In this document: positions 6,494 through 14,094 of the stretch, piece after piece | Numbering within the stretch: the stretch's first letter is position 1 | Layout: the number at the start of each line of letters is the position of its first letter | Source of the DNA: JBBPZA01 sp038330095 | Lineage (GTDB): Bacteria; Actinomycetota; Thermoleophilia; Solirubrobacterales; Solirubrobacteraceae | DNA: 14,395 bases | NCBI GenBank assembly: GCA_038330095.1 | Contig: JBBQNQ010000073.1 | Coordinates: 1-14,395, forward strand | Reading direction: 5' to 3' | Notes under the pieces: model-generated | Database searches by the model: none | Told to the model about the DNA's origin: nothing | The model's input: only the letters and a program-made list of their open reading frames with translations | Program-made: the position numbers and the translations under genes

Positions 6494-8071
6494 ATGGATG
6501 ACGTGCCCGCTCGGCGCACCAACGGCGGCGACAACTGGCTGCGGCCGAGGACGGATGTCCAGGGGTTCGCGCGCTATGTCGCGACGCTCCGCGCCGGATG
6601 GTGGGTGGTACTGCTCGCCGTGGTGGTCACGACCGCGGCAGCGGGAGCCTACGTGGCGCTGGCACCGAAGGTCTACGAGTCGCAGGCCAACATCCTCGTC
6701 ACACCGGTGTCGGCGTCCGACCCGACCACGACCGGCCTCGGGCTGATCACCGACTCCAACGACCCGACACGCGTGGTCTCGACCGCCGCCGAGCTGATCA
6801 GGACCCAGCCGGTCGCGTCGCTCGCCAAGGGCCGGCTCCTGCTGTCCAAGAGCCCGGACGAGATCCTCGGCGACGTCACCGCGGAGCCGGTGGCGCAGAG
6901 CAACCTGGTCGCGATCACGGCGAAGGGCTCATCGCCGGGGGCGGCGGCACGGCTGGCCAACGCCTTCGCTCGGTCCGCCGTCGACATCCGCACGGGGCAG
7001 CTCCACAGCCAGCTCGACGGCCTCATTCCTCAGCTGCAGCGCACTGTCGGCGCCCAGTCGGCGGCCCAGAATCAGGCCCCGACCTCGCTCGCAGCGCGGC
7101 TGGCCACGCTGCAGTCGTTGCGCGGCGCCCCCGACCCCACGGTGCGGGTCGCGAGCATCGCGACTGCGCCCACGTCGCCGAGCTCGCCGAAGAAGCGCCT
7201 GTCGTTGATCGCCGGGTTGATCGCGGGTCTGATCCTCGGCATCGGCGCCGCGTTCGGACTGCAGGCGCTCGACCCGCGGCTGCGCCGGGAGGAGCAGCTG
7301 CGCGAGCTGTTCAGCATCCCGGTCCTCGCTCGCATCCCCGTCGCGGGAAGGACCGAGGGCGGCCCACTGACCCCGAACCAGGTCTACGCGCCGATCGCCG
7401 AGGCCTACCGAACGCTCCGCGCGACATTGACCGCATCGAGCGCGCAAGCGCGGTCCATCCTCGTGACCGGGTCCTCGCCCGCCGAGGGCAAGACAACGAC
7501 GGCCATCAACCTCGCCTACGCGATCGCCCACACCGGCAGGAGCGTGATCCTCATCGAAGCGGACCTGCGTCGCCCGGCCGTCGGACCGGCGTTCGGGATC
7601 CGGCCGCGTCACGGCATCGACTCCGTGCTCCTCCGTGACGTGAGCCTGGAAGATGCGCTGATCGTCGACCACGGCTACGACCGCAACCTCATGCTGCTGC
7701 TCGTCGAGCGCGGTGGCCTCGGGATGGTGGACCGGTTGTCGCTGCCGACCGCCCGGCAGCTCATTCGCGAGGCCGAGAAGCTGGCGGACTACGTCATCAT
7801 CGACTCCCCGCCGCTGAGCGAGGTCACCGACGTCCTGCCCCTGGCCCAGCACGTCGACGATGTCCTCATCGTCGCCCGCCTGGGTCACAGCAGGCTCAAC
7901 AAGCTCGCTCACCTCGGTGAGTTGCTCGCGCAGCAGCACGTGCGACCCGCCGGGATCGCTCTGGTGGGCGTGAAGCGCACCCCCGAATCCGCCTACTACC
8001 AGGAGGAGGACGTCGAGGGCGTGCTCCCACAGAACGCGGAGTCGGCCGAGGTGGCCGTCCGCGCCACTTAG
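6494..8071 (+). CDS. Wzz-type chain-length regulator fused to BY-kinase-like ATPase
   Basis: The 525-aa product has a Wzz domain with a first membrane span at about 35-57, a mostly extracytoplasmic stretch, a Pro-rich APTSPSSPKKR element (225-235) and a second span at 236-257. The cytoplasmic part is a bacterial tyrosine-kinase-like P-loop ATPase: RTLRATL (306-312), Walker A GSSPAEGKTTT (326-336), A' VILIEADLRRP (351-361) and Walker B VIIDSPP (434-440). Such proteins set polysaccharide chain length and couple synthesis to export. Two oddities: Walker A' reads IEAD rather than the common IDAD, and the C-terminus has only one Tyr pair (Y501-Y502) instead of a Tyr cluster. The frame is open back to 5891, but that part is the GT2 shadow; the ATG at 6494 precedes the expected N-terminus. 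The Wzy-like gene follows 18 bp downstream. Confidence 0.87.
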   Translation: MDDVPARRTNGGDNWLRPRTDVQGFARYVATLRAGWWVVLLAVVVTTAAAGAYVALAPKVYESQANILVTPVSASDPTTTGLGLITDSNDPTRVVSTAAELIRTQPVASLAKGRLLLSKSPDEILGDVTAEPVAQSNLVAITAKGSSPGAAARLANAFARSAVDIRTGQLHSQLDGLIPQLQRTVGAQSAAQNQAPTSLAARLATLQSLRGAPDPTVRVASIATAPTSPSSPKKRLSLIAGLIAGLILGIGAAFGLQALDPRLRREEQLRELFSIPVLARIPVAGRTEGGPLTPNQVYAPIAEAYRTLRATLTASSAQARSILVTGSSPAEGKTTTAINLAYAIAHTGRSVILIEADLRRPAVGPAFGIRPRHGIDSVLLRDVSLEDALIVDHGYDRNLMLLLVERGGLGMVDRLSLPTARQLIREAEKLADYVIIDSPPLSEVTDVLPLAQHVDDVLIVARLGHSRLNKLAHLGELLAQQHVRPAGIALVGVKRTPESAYYQEEDVEGVLPQNAESAEVAVRAT

Positions 8072-8089
8072 GGCAAGCCGGTCGAGCGC

Positions 8090-9472
8090 ATGGTCGGCCG
8101 GCTCGGCAGCTCTTCCCCGACGTTCGCTGCGGGGCTCGCCGCGGCGGCCGCTCTCATCGGGCTGCTGGCCGGCATAGATGCGCGCCTGGGTGTGGCGGTG
8201 GCGGTCGGGTTCGCGTTCGTCGCGGTCATCCTCTCGAACCTGACGCTGGGCTTCGCGTTCCTCGCCTTCGCGGCGTTCCTGGACACCCTCCCGACGGTCG
8301 GGACCCTGAGCATCGCGAAGGGCATCGGGGTGCTGCTGGCTATCTCGTGGATCGCCGTGCTGGCCAACGGTCAGAGCCCCCGCAGCCTGCTCACCGACCG
8401 GCCCGGTGTCGTCTACGCGCTGGTCATCTTCATGGCCTGGGGGATCATCAGCCTCGCCTGGTCTGAGAGTCGGCCTGACGGTCTGACGTCGCTTGTGCGC
8501 TACGCCCCGAACCTGCTGCTCCTGCCGATCGCGTACACGGCGGTGCGGCGGCCGGAGGACATCGTGACCGTCCTCGCCGCGATCGTCATCGGGGCGACCC
8601 TGGCGTCGGTCTCCGGCGTACTGGCACCGCCCGACCCGTCCGCGGCCGACAGCGGTCGTGCGACCGGAACGGTCGGCGACGCCAACTTCCTTGCCGCGTC
8701 ACTCGTGGCAGGCGCCGCCATCTGCTGCGGGTTTGCGGTCAGGCAGGGCAATTTGCTCGCGCGATTGGGAGCGGCCGCCGCCGGCCTGCTGTGCGTGTTC
8801 GGGGTGCTCCTGTCGCTGTCTCGCGGTGGCCTGATCGCGCTTGGGGTGATGCTGGTCGCAGCGATCCTCTTCGGCGGCCGCTGGCGGCGGTCGATCGTGC
8901 TGGTGAGCGCCCTGGTGGTGCTCGCGGCGGTCGTGTACTTCTCGACCTTTGCACCGCTTCCGGCGCGCGAGCGCGTCACCAACGTCGGCGGTGGCGGGAC
9001 CGGCCGGGTGGACCTGTGGACCGTCGGCTGGCGCATGGTCGAAGCCCATCCTGTGCGGGGCGTCGGGGTCGGCCAGTTCCAGGTCTCCTCGGTCCATTAC
9101 CTGCTGCGGCCGGGAAGCATCGCGCGCGGGGACTTCATCGTCGACACCCCGAAGGTGGCTCACAACACCTATCTCGAGGTGCTGTCCGAGGAGGGGGTGG
9201 TCGGGCTCGCGCTCTTCCTGGGGATCGTCTTCTTCTCCGCGGGCAGCATGGTGGTCGCGGCGCAGCGCTTCAAGCGCAACGGAGACGCGCGATCCGAGCT
9301 GCTGGTGAGAGGACTCATCGTGGGCCTCGCGGGCCACCTGGCCGCGCTCTTCTTCATCTCGGAGAACTACTCCAAGCTGCTCTGGGTGCTGCTCGCCCTG
9401 GGGCCGGCCGTCGCGGCGGTGGCGGCACGCCCCGATGGCCGCGACCGCGCGTCCACGACGCCGGCGGTCTGA
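8090..9472 (+). CDS. O-antigen ligase/Wzy-type polysaccharide polymerase
   Basis: The 460-aa product is highly hydrophobic with about ten or more membrane spans. The Wzy_C/O-antigen ligase pattern is clear: TGTVGDANFLAASL (192-205), LSLSRGGLIAL (241-251), then a large outside loop with GRVDLWTVGWRMVEAHP (305-321) and GVGVGQF, and VAHNTYLEVLSEEGVVGLAL (356-375), which holds the conserved His before the next span. Members join lipid-linked repeat units outside the cytoplasmic membrane, or ligate a glycan to an acceptor. Since actinobacteria lack an LPS core, polymerase is the likelier job. It follows the Wzz-like gene by 18 bp and is probably co-transcribed with it. The Shine-Dalgarno is weak. 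Its TGA stop abuts the stop of the convergent deacetylase gene. Confidence 0.87.
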   Translation: MVGRLGSSSPTFAAGLAAAAALIGLLAGIDARLGVAVAVGFAFVAVILSNLTLGFAFLAFAAFLDTLPTVGTLSIAKGIGVLLAISWIAVLANGQSPRSLLTDRPGVVYALVIFMAWGIISLAWSESRPDGLTSLVRYAPNLLLLPIAYTAVRRPEDIVTVLAAIVIGATLASVSGVLAPPDPSAADSGRATGTVGDANFLAASLVAGAAICCGFAVRQGNLLARLGAAAAGLLCVFGVLLSLSRGGLIALGVMLVAAILFGGRWRRSIVLVSALVVLAAVVYFSTFAPLPARERVTNVGGGGTGRVDLWTVGWRMVEAHPVRGVGVGQFQVSSVHYLLRPGSIARGDFIVDTPKVAHNTYLEVLSEEGVVGLALFLGIVFFSAGSMVVAAQRFKRNGDARSELLVRGLIVGLAGHLAALFFISENYSKLLWVLLALGPAVAAVAARPDGRDRASTTPAV

Positions 9473-10927
9473 TCAGTCCGCCGCGGCGAGCTTGCGCCGT
9501 CCGGCGCCGTCCAGCAGGACCGCCTGCGAGCCGGGCGGCGCCTCGACGCGGCCTTCGACGACCTCGGTCTGCTCATGCTCGCGCAGTCGGGTCACCAGCT
9601 CCCGCGCCCCGATCCAGCGCACGCCCTCGATGCGGGGAATGCGCGTGAGGTCGCGGCGGACCGCCAGGCGAGCGAGCGGGACGAGGTCCCGAGACGGGTT
9701 GAGGTCGGACCGACGGAGGTCCAGGAGGCGACCGTGGAACACGACCGTTGGCGGCAGGCCAACGGCGGTGAGAGCTCGCAGCGGCGAGTAGTCGAGCCGG
9801 TGCAGGCCGGGCAGCCCGTCGATCAGCGTCTCGTGGAAGCCCAGGCCCTGCAGGAGCGGCCCCGGCATGGGCGGCAGCCAGTGGGCGAGCCCCCGCGCGC
9901 GGGCCGCGGCCAGCGTCCCGTCGCTGTACCCCCAGGCCGGCGCGACGAAGCTGCCGGGCTCCCCGAGAGCGGAGCGCATCCACGCGAGCGCCGAGTCCAG
10001 GCGCCTGCCCGCCTCGTCCTGCGAGAGCCGGGCGAACTCGCGCGGCTCGATCTCCCCGCCGGCCAGCGCATCGGTGTCCAGGTGCACGGTGCCGTGGCAC
10101 GCGGGCTCCAGCACTCCTGCGTCCACTCCCGCCCGCAAGGCGGCGACCGAGCGGGGGTAGACGGCGTCGAGGGGCCGCGGAACGTCGTCCTCGAAGGCCT
10201 GGGAGGCGACTGCGACGACGAGCTGCGCGCGCGCGGACCGCAGCGATTGCACCATGCGGCGAACCAGCCGCGCGGCGTGCGCGTCGTCCTTGGCCCGCCC
10301 CTCGAGCTGGTGCTGGCCTGTGGCCGGGACGTCGTCGAAGCGCAGGCAGCCGACGGGAGGAAGGAGCACCAGCGGGCGACCGATGAGGTCCAGCAGGAAG
10401 CGCGCGATCGGCCCGAGGAGCCACGTGCGGTCGAGCCTGCCCCACAGGTCGCCCGCGTCGCCGCCGACCACCAGTAGCGCGCCCGAGCGGACGGCATGGG
10501 CCCCGAGCGAGGAGGAGGCCGCGGCGTCCCCGGCGGCGTGGTCGAACACGACGTGCGAGCCGGCGACGCCGCCGCCGCCCTTCAGTCGTGCGACGCCCTC
10601 CAACGTCGAGCGCGCGGGGACCGCGCCGGCCGCCGCACCGCTCTCGCCTGCGAAGACGATCGCCCCGGCGAGCTCGCCGCGACGGACCGCGCGCTCGAGC
10701 TCCGGGGCCTCCTCCAGCGAGCCGAGGCCGACGGCGCCGGGCGCCGGCGCGTCGCGGCATGGCCCCAGCCGCCACAGCCAGGCGAGGCCCTGCCCGAGCG
10801 GCGCCGCAGGCGAGGAGGGTGCGACAGCCAACCCGGCGAACGGCGGACGGGCTGCCGCGGCGACCCTTTGGCGCGTAGCGCCGGAGGTCGTCTCGGGGTC
10901 GTCGTCCTTGCTCGCCCGGAGCTCCAT
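9473..10927 (-). CDS. Polysaccharide-deacetylase-fold protein with N-terminal extension
   Basis: The product is 484 aa. The C-terminal ~290 residues look like the glycoside hydrolase/deacetylase (NodB/DUF2334-like) superfamily: GCLRFDDVPATG (193-204) with a D-D pair at 198/199, CHGTVHLD (277-284) giving H-x3-H, FVAPAWGYSDGTL (327-339) and VVFHGRLLDL (395-404). These would provide the metal-binding Asp/His/His set of an amide or ester hydrolase acting on a sugar. The first ~190 residues are Ala/Gly-rich with a beta-strand-like SGALLVVGGDAGD (148-160) and match no domain I can name. No signal peptide is visible, so the enzyme is probably cytoplasmic. The frame opens further upstream (to 11344), but the ATG at 10927 with AAGGTGG about 9 nt before it is convincing. 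It diverges from the next GT4 gene across 64 bp. Confidence 0.75.
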   Translation of the reverse strand: MELRASKDDDPETTSGATRQRVAAAARPPFAGLAVAPSSPAAPLGQGLAWLWRLGPCRDAPAPGAVGLGSLEEAPELERAVRRGELAGAIVFAGESGAAAGAVPARSTLEGVARLKGGGGVAGSHVVFDHAAGDAAASSSLGAHAVRSGALLVVGGDAGDLWGRLDRTWLLGPIARFLLDLIGRPLVLLPPVGCLRFDDVPATGQHQLEGRAKDDAHAARLVRRMVQSLRSARAQLVVAVASQAFEDDVPRPLDAVYPRSVAALRAGVDAGVLEPACHGTVHLDTDALAGGEIEPREFARLSQDEAGRRLDSALAWMRSALGEPGSFVAPAWGYSDGTLAAARARGLAHWLPPMPGPLLQGLGFHETLIDGLPGLHRLDYSPLRALTAVGLPPTVVFHGRLLDLRRSDLNPSRDLVPLARLAVRRDLTRIPRIEGVRWIGARELVTRLREHEQTEVVEGRVEAPPGSQAVLLDGAGRRKLAAAD

Positions 10928-10991
10928 CCGCACCGCCACCTTACAGACCGCCTTGCCGGCCGGCCGCCGGGCAGCCCGCAAGAATGGCGCC

Positions 10992-12107
10992 GTGAGCGGC
11001 GCGTCCGTGGTGCAGGTGAGCCTGTGGAAGAGCCCGTACCTGGGCAACTTCATGACCGGGCAGCTCGCGCTCGCGCACGAGGTGCGCGAGCGCCTCGGTC
11101 TCGCCACCCACATGGTGCTTGCCGAGGGGTCCGAGACCCATCCCTGGCTGGCGGCGCTCGACGACGCCGGCGTCACGTGGTCCGTGCTGCCCGCCGGCTC
11201 CCGCCGGCTGCGCACGGCCGCCCTGGAGGCGACGGCCCGCGAGCATCGCGCGGTCCTCCTGCACAGCCACTTCACGGCCGCCGACCTGGAGGCGGCGTCG
11301 GCGGCCCGGCGCGTGGGCGGCCGTTGCGTGTGGCAGCTGCACACGGGCTTCGAGGGCTACAGGTGGCGCCAGCGCGCCAAGGACCTCGTCAAGGTCCGCC
11401 TCGTCGCCCGCCGCCGGGTCGACCGCGTGATCGCCGTGGCGCCGTGGATCGAGCGGCTCGCGCTCCGGCGGGGGGTGCCGGCCGACCGGCTGGTGCTGAT
11501 TCCCAACGCGATCTCGCTCGCGCGGTTCGAGTCGCTCCCCGATAGAGAGCAGGCGCGTGCGCGGCTGGGGCTGCCGGCCGGCGCCTGGGTGGCGCTCGGC
11601 CTCGCCTGGTGGCCCGAGGTGAAGGGTGCCGACCTCATGCTCGAGGCTGCAGCGCGCCTCGCGGCCGCCGACTCCTCCTTCGTCCTGCTCCTGGTGGGAG
11701 AGGATCCCCTGAGAGAGTTCGTTGCGAAGGCGATCGGCGATCCGCCTCCGTGGCTGGCGCTCTCCGGCTTCGTCGAAGACCCGACGTGGCTCTACGCGGC
11801 CGCCGACGCCTTCGTCAGCGCGTCCCGGCACGAAGGCCAGAGCTACGCGATCGGCGAGGCGATCGCTTCGGGCCTGCCGGTGATCATGTCGGACATCGAA
11901 GGCTCGGCGATCTACCGTGACGCCCCCGGCTTGAGGGCTTTCGAGCCGGGGGACGCGGCGGCGCTGCTCGACGTGCTGGAGGCTGCCGTCAACGATCCAC
12001 TGGCCACCGGCCGCGCTGAGGAGATTCGCGCGTGGGCCCGTGCACATCTCGCCATAGAGCCGTGGTGCGAGCGCATGGTGGCTCTGTACCGCGACGTCCT
12101 GGCCTGA
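10992..12107 (+). CDS. Glycosyltransferase family 4 (GT-B fold)
   Basis: The 371-aa product starts VVQVSLWKSPYLGNFMTGQ (6-24), a GT4-like acceptor loop, followed by VLLHSHFTAADLEAA and WQLHTGFEGY in the N-terminal domain. The donor domain has WPEVKGADLMLEAA (207-220), VLLLVGEDPL, SGFVEDPTWLYAAADAFVSAS and the E-x7-E motif in EGQSYAIGEA (E281, E289). It should be a retaining sugar transferase of the surface-glycan pathway. No ATG precedes the conserved N-terminus, so I use the GTG at 10992; GTGs at 11007 and 11010 are alternatives and the Shine-Dalgarno is poor. A frame open from 10254 is only the shadow of the deacetylase gene. It seems to be a one-gene unit, with a divergent neighbour to the left and a convergent methyltransferase 16 bp to the right. 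Confidence 0.87.
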   Translation: MSGASVVQVSLWKSPYLGNFMTGQLALAHEVRERLGLATHMVLAEGSETHPWLAALDDAGVTWSVLPAGSRRLRTAALEATAREHRAVLLHSHFTAADLEAASAARRVGGRCVWQLHTGFEGYRWRQRAKDLVKVRLVARRRVDRVIAVAPWIERLALRRGVPADRLVLIPNAISLARFESLPDREQARARLGLPAGAWVALGLAWWPEVKGADLMLEAAARLAAADSSFVLLLVGEDPLREFVAKAIGDPPPWLALSGFVEDPTWLYAAADAFVSASRHEGQSYAIGEAIASGLPVIMSDIEGSAIYRDAPGLRAFEPGDAAALLDVLEAAVNDPLATGRAEEIRAWARAHLAIEPWCERMVALYRDVLA

Positions 12108-12123
12108 GGGCCGACGGGTGCGT

Positions 12124-12954
12124 CTAGACGGCGATGACGCCCAGACCCATCTCCACCCCTCTGAAGAAATGGTCCCTCGGCTGCTCCTGGAAGGCGCCGT
12201 ACCAGGCTCCGCGTTGCGCGCAGACGTCCCTGAGGACGTAGGTGTCCGGTGCGTGATCGGTGGCCACGAGGAGCTCCGGGCCGGCTGCGCGGCTGATCAC
12301 GGTCTCGAGCTCGAAGCGCTCGTTCGCCGCCGTCCTCAGGCTGTCGTGGATGAAGAAGTCCACTGAGCGGTCGCGCAGCGCAGGTCCCAGCGTTTGACTG
12401 GAGGGGCCCACGAAGCGCTCGACGAGCGCCTCGAGGAACCCGGGTATCAACCAGCCGGCGTCCGGGTTGACGTCGAAGGTGAGGACGCGGCCGGCCGGAC
12501 CGCCCTCGGCTGCGTTGCGCTGCAGGGCACGGGCGAGCACGGCGGTGCCCAGGCCGTCGTGGGTGCCGGTCTCGACGACGACCGCCGGCGTTGTGATCCG
12601 CACGATCGCGTAGTAGGCGATGCGCTTGGTATAGCGGGGAGCGTTGCGGCGATTCGGATGCGTGCGCAGGCCCTCGGCGAGGGCGGTCCGCAGCTCGGTA
12701 TCTCGTTCGAGCTCCTCGAAGTAGCCGGCGATGCGCGCCGGCTCGACGCCCAGAGCGCCCGCGACGAACGTCGCGAGCTCGGCCTGGTTGGCGAGCTCAT
12801 AGGTGAACGTCGAGACCTCGTGCCCGGAGCAGAGGTACCGCACGCTTACGCGGGGCTTCTCGCGCGCCGAGCTGCGAAATCTCCACAGGGTTTGCAGGCG
12901 AGCGAGGAAGAGGACGACCCGGTTCCTGCGCAGCGCGGCCGTCAGCGTCGTCAC
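12124..12954 (-). CDS. SAM-dependent methyltransferase, Methyltransf_24/TylF-like
   Basis: The product is 276 aa. A helical N-terminal part (1-115, including a basic segment RNRVVLFLARLQTLWRFR) leads to VVVETGTHDGLGTAVLARAL (126-144), the SAM-binding motif I with Glu-Thr-Gly-Thr, then VLTFDVNPDAG (157-167) as the acidic loop and VDFFIHDSLR (198-207), where family members put a metal-binding Asp. This pattern resembles metal-dependent O-methyltransferases that act on sugars or small molecules. The acceptor is unknown. I start at the GTG at 12954 because it overlaps the TGA of the upstream beta-helix gene (GTGA), so the two should be translationally coupled; an in-frame ATG at 13029 lies inside that gene. 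The stop TAG sits in the 10-bp palindrome CGTCTAGACG. It could methylate a surface sugar, which fits the locus but is not shown. Confidence 0.8.
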   Translation of the reverse strand: MTTLTAALRRNRVVLFLARLQTLWRFRSSAREKPRVSVRYLCSGHEVSTFTYELANQAELATFVAGALGVEPARIAGYFEELERDTELRTALAEGLRTHPNRRNAPRYTKRIAYYAIVRITTPAVVVETGTHDGLGTAVLARALQRNAAEGGPAGRVLTFDVNPDAGWLIPGFLEALVERFVGPSSQTLGPALRDRSVDFFIHDSLRTAANERFELETVISRAAGPELLVATDHAPDTYVLRDVCAQRGAWYGAFQEQPRDHFFRGVEMGLGVIAV

Positions 12955-13982
12955 CCGGGGCTGAGGTTGCCCTTCTCGTTCACTGCGACCACCAGACGGC
13001 AGGGGCTCTTGGACGAGAGCACGTACCACTTCGAGCCCGGGTCCTGGTAGGCCGGCGGGGCGATCAGGTTCTGCTCGGCGCTGAAGCCGCCCGCGCTCGT
13101 GTCGATGTTCCCCCCAGCACCACCGGACACGCAGTTGCCGCGGACGACATTGCCAGAGCCCTTGGCGCCGCCGCTCCAGAACGACTCGACGTTGGCGCGG
13201 ATGCGGCTGTTCGAGATCACGTTGCCGACGACGACGTTCCCGCTCGATGCCTTGCCATCGCCCCCGGCGAACAACACGCCCACGCCGTTGCCGTCGATGA
13301 TGTTGCCCTTGACCAGCGTGTCCTGGGCGTCCGGGTAGAGCTGGACGCCGCGGTCCACGTTGTCATAGATGAGGTTGCCGACGATCTCGGTCCCGTCGGC
13401 GCGGGCCACGTAGATGCCGTGCTCCATGTTGGTCGCGGGCAGGCTTCCACAGTCGTGGATGCGGTTGCCGCGGATGACCGTGCCGCGTACGCGGCCGTCG
13501 GGCGAGTTGACGACCAGGCAGATCTCGGTGTGGCCGTTGGTCATGTTGTTGCCCTCGAGAAGCACGTCATCAGCCTCGATCGTCGGCGACGGCAGTCTCG
13601 CCGGGTTGGCGCCGTTGAGGGCCAGGTAGGCGATCGTCGTCCGCGAGGCCGTGCGGGTGACGTAGACGCGGCCGAAGAGGCGCGCCCGCTCCCGCGGAAA
13701 AGCGCGAAGCGTGGTGCCGGGCCGCGTCAGGCGCACTCCGTCGTAGTAGCTCCCGCCGCGCAGGCACCCGACCTTGCCGGGGGCGAGGGAGTCCGCGAGC
13801 CGTTGCGCGGACCGAAACGGACGATTCTGGGTGCCCGGTGCGCTATCGGAGCCGTTCGGCGAGGCGATGCGATCGCATCTCGCGGAGATGGGCGAGACCC
13901 TCGGTACCTCGCAGGCCTCCAGTACGAACGCCACGAGGAGGATTAGGGCGGCAATCGTCGCCGCGGTCAGACGCCCGCGCAT
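12951..13982 (-). CDS. Exported right-handed beta-helix repeat protein, possible lipoprotein
   Basis: The product is 343 aa. It starts with a basic N-terminus and a hydrophobic segment (7-23) ending LEAC, a lipobox-like site with Cys24, though Glu at -2 is unusual; cleavage as a plain signal peptide is also possible. The mature part opens with RPFRSAQRLAD (54-64) and PGKVGCLRGGSYYDGV (68-83), the usual entry of PbH1-type parallel beta-helix proteins. Short rungs follow: VIRGNRIHDC, IVGNLIYDN, LVKGNIIDGNG, VVVGNVISNS, VVRGNCVSGG. Such folds occur in polysaccharide lyases, C5-epimerases and surface adhesins; catalytic residues cannot be picked out. It sits directly downstream of a near-copy gene and overlaps the methyltransferase start by 4 bp. 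I saw no convincing Shine-Dalgarno at its ATG. Confidence 0.82.
   Translation of the reverse strand: MRGRLTAATIAALILLVAFVLEACEVPRVSPISARCDRIASPNGSDSAPGTQNRPFRSAQRLADSLAPGKVGCLRGGSYYDGVRLTRPGTTLRAFPRERARLFGRVYVTRTASRTTIAYLALNGANPARLPSPTIEADDVLLEGNNMTNGHTEICLVVNSPDGRVRGTVIRGNRIHDCGSLPATNMEHGIYVARADGTEIVGNLIYDNVDRGVQLYPDAQDTLVKGNIIDGNGVGVLFAGGDGKASSGNVVVGNVISNSRIRANVESFWSGGAKGSGNVVRGNCVSGGAGGNIDTSAGGFSAEQNLIAPPAYQDPGSKWYVLSSKSPCRLVVAVNEKGNLSPG
13062..13254. repeat. Direct repeat, copy A (inside the complete beta-helix gene)
   Basis: By hand alignment, this 193-bp block matches 14206-14395 with about 10 substitutions and one 3-bp gap, or roughly 95% identity. It encodes beta-helix rungs and the segment GGAGGNIDTSAGGF. 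Identity falls off sharply on the 3' side of the gene, where the tails differ. The left end of the window's second copy is cut, so the repeat may be longer. Confidence 0.9.
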
Positions 13983-14035
13983 ACCCTAAGCATGACAACT
14001 TCCGGTCTCGGGCTCCGCCTAGGCTCCTCGCGCCC

Positions 14036-14053
14036 GGCGCCGTTCGGGGCGCC
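14036..14053. other. Small inverted repeat between the two beta-helix genes
   Basis: GGCGCC, a 6-nt loop, and GGCGCC again can form a GC-only hairpin about 40 nt after the stop of the upstream beta-helix gene, within the 112-bp gap. It has no T-run on either strand. It could weaken read-through or simply be chance in GC-rich DNA. The rest of 13983-14094 shows no other clear signal. Confidence 0.3.
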
Positions 14054-14094
14054 TGGTGCCGAGGGCACGGGCAGAGGCGCCAGACCATCAGCCG

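Noticed and set aside
10254..10991. Upstream extension of the second GT4 frame
   Set aside because: Ser/Ala/Arg-rich shadow of the deacetylase gene; GT4 homology begins just after 10992.
10928..10991. Promoters in the 64-bp divergent gap between deacetylase and GT4
   Set aside because: A TTGCCG at 10953 and an AAGAAT at 10980 are about 21 bp apart, which is too far for a standard promoter; nothing else stood out.
10928..11344. Upstream extension of the deacetylase frame
   Set aside because: It overlaps the GT4 gene antisense, and a good Shine-Dalgarno precedes the ATG at 10927.
12108..12135. Possible bidirectional terminator, including palindrome CGTCTAGACG at 12121-12130
   Set aside because: The palindrome has no loop and the alternative stem is bulged and lacks a T-run; chance is likely in GC-rich DNA.
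13983..14005. TTGTCA and TAGGGT upstream of the complete beta-helix gene as a promoter on the - strand
   Set aside because: The two boxes are only 4 bp apart and the second touches the start codon.
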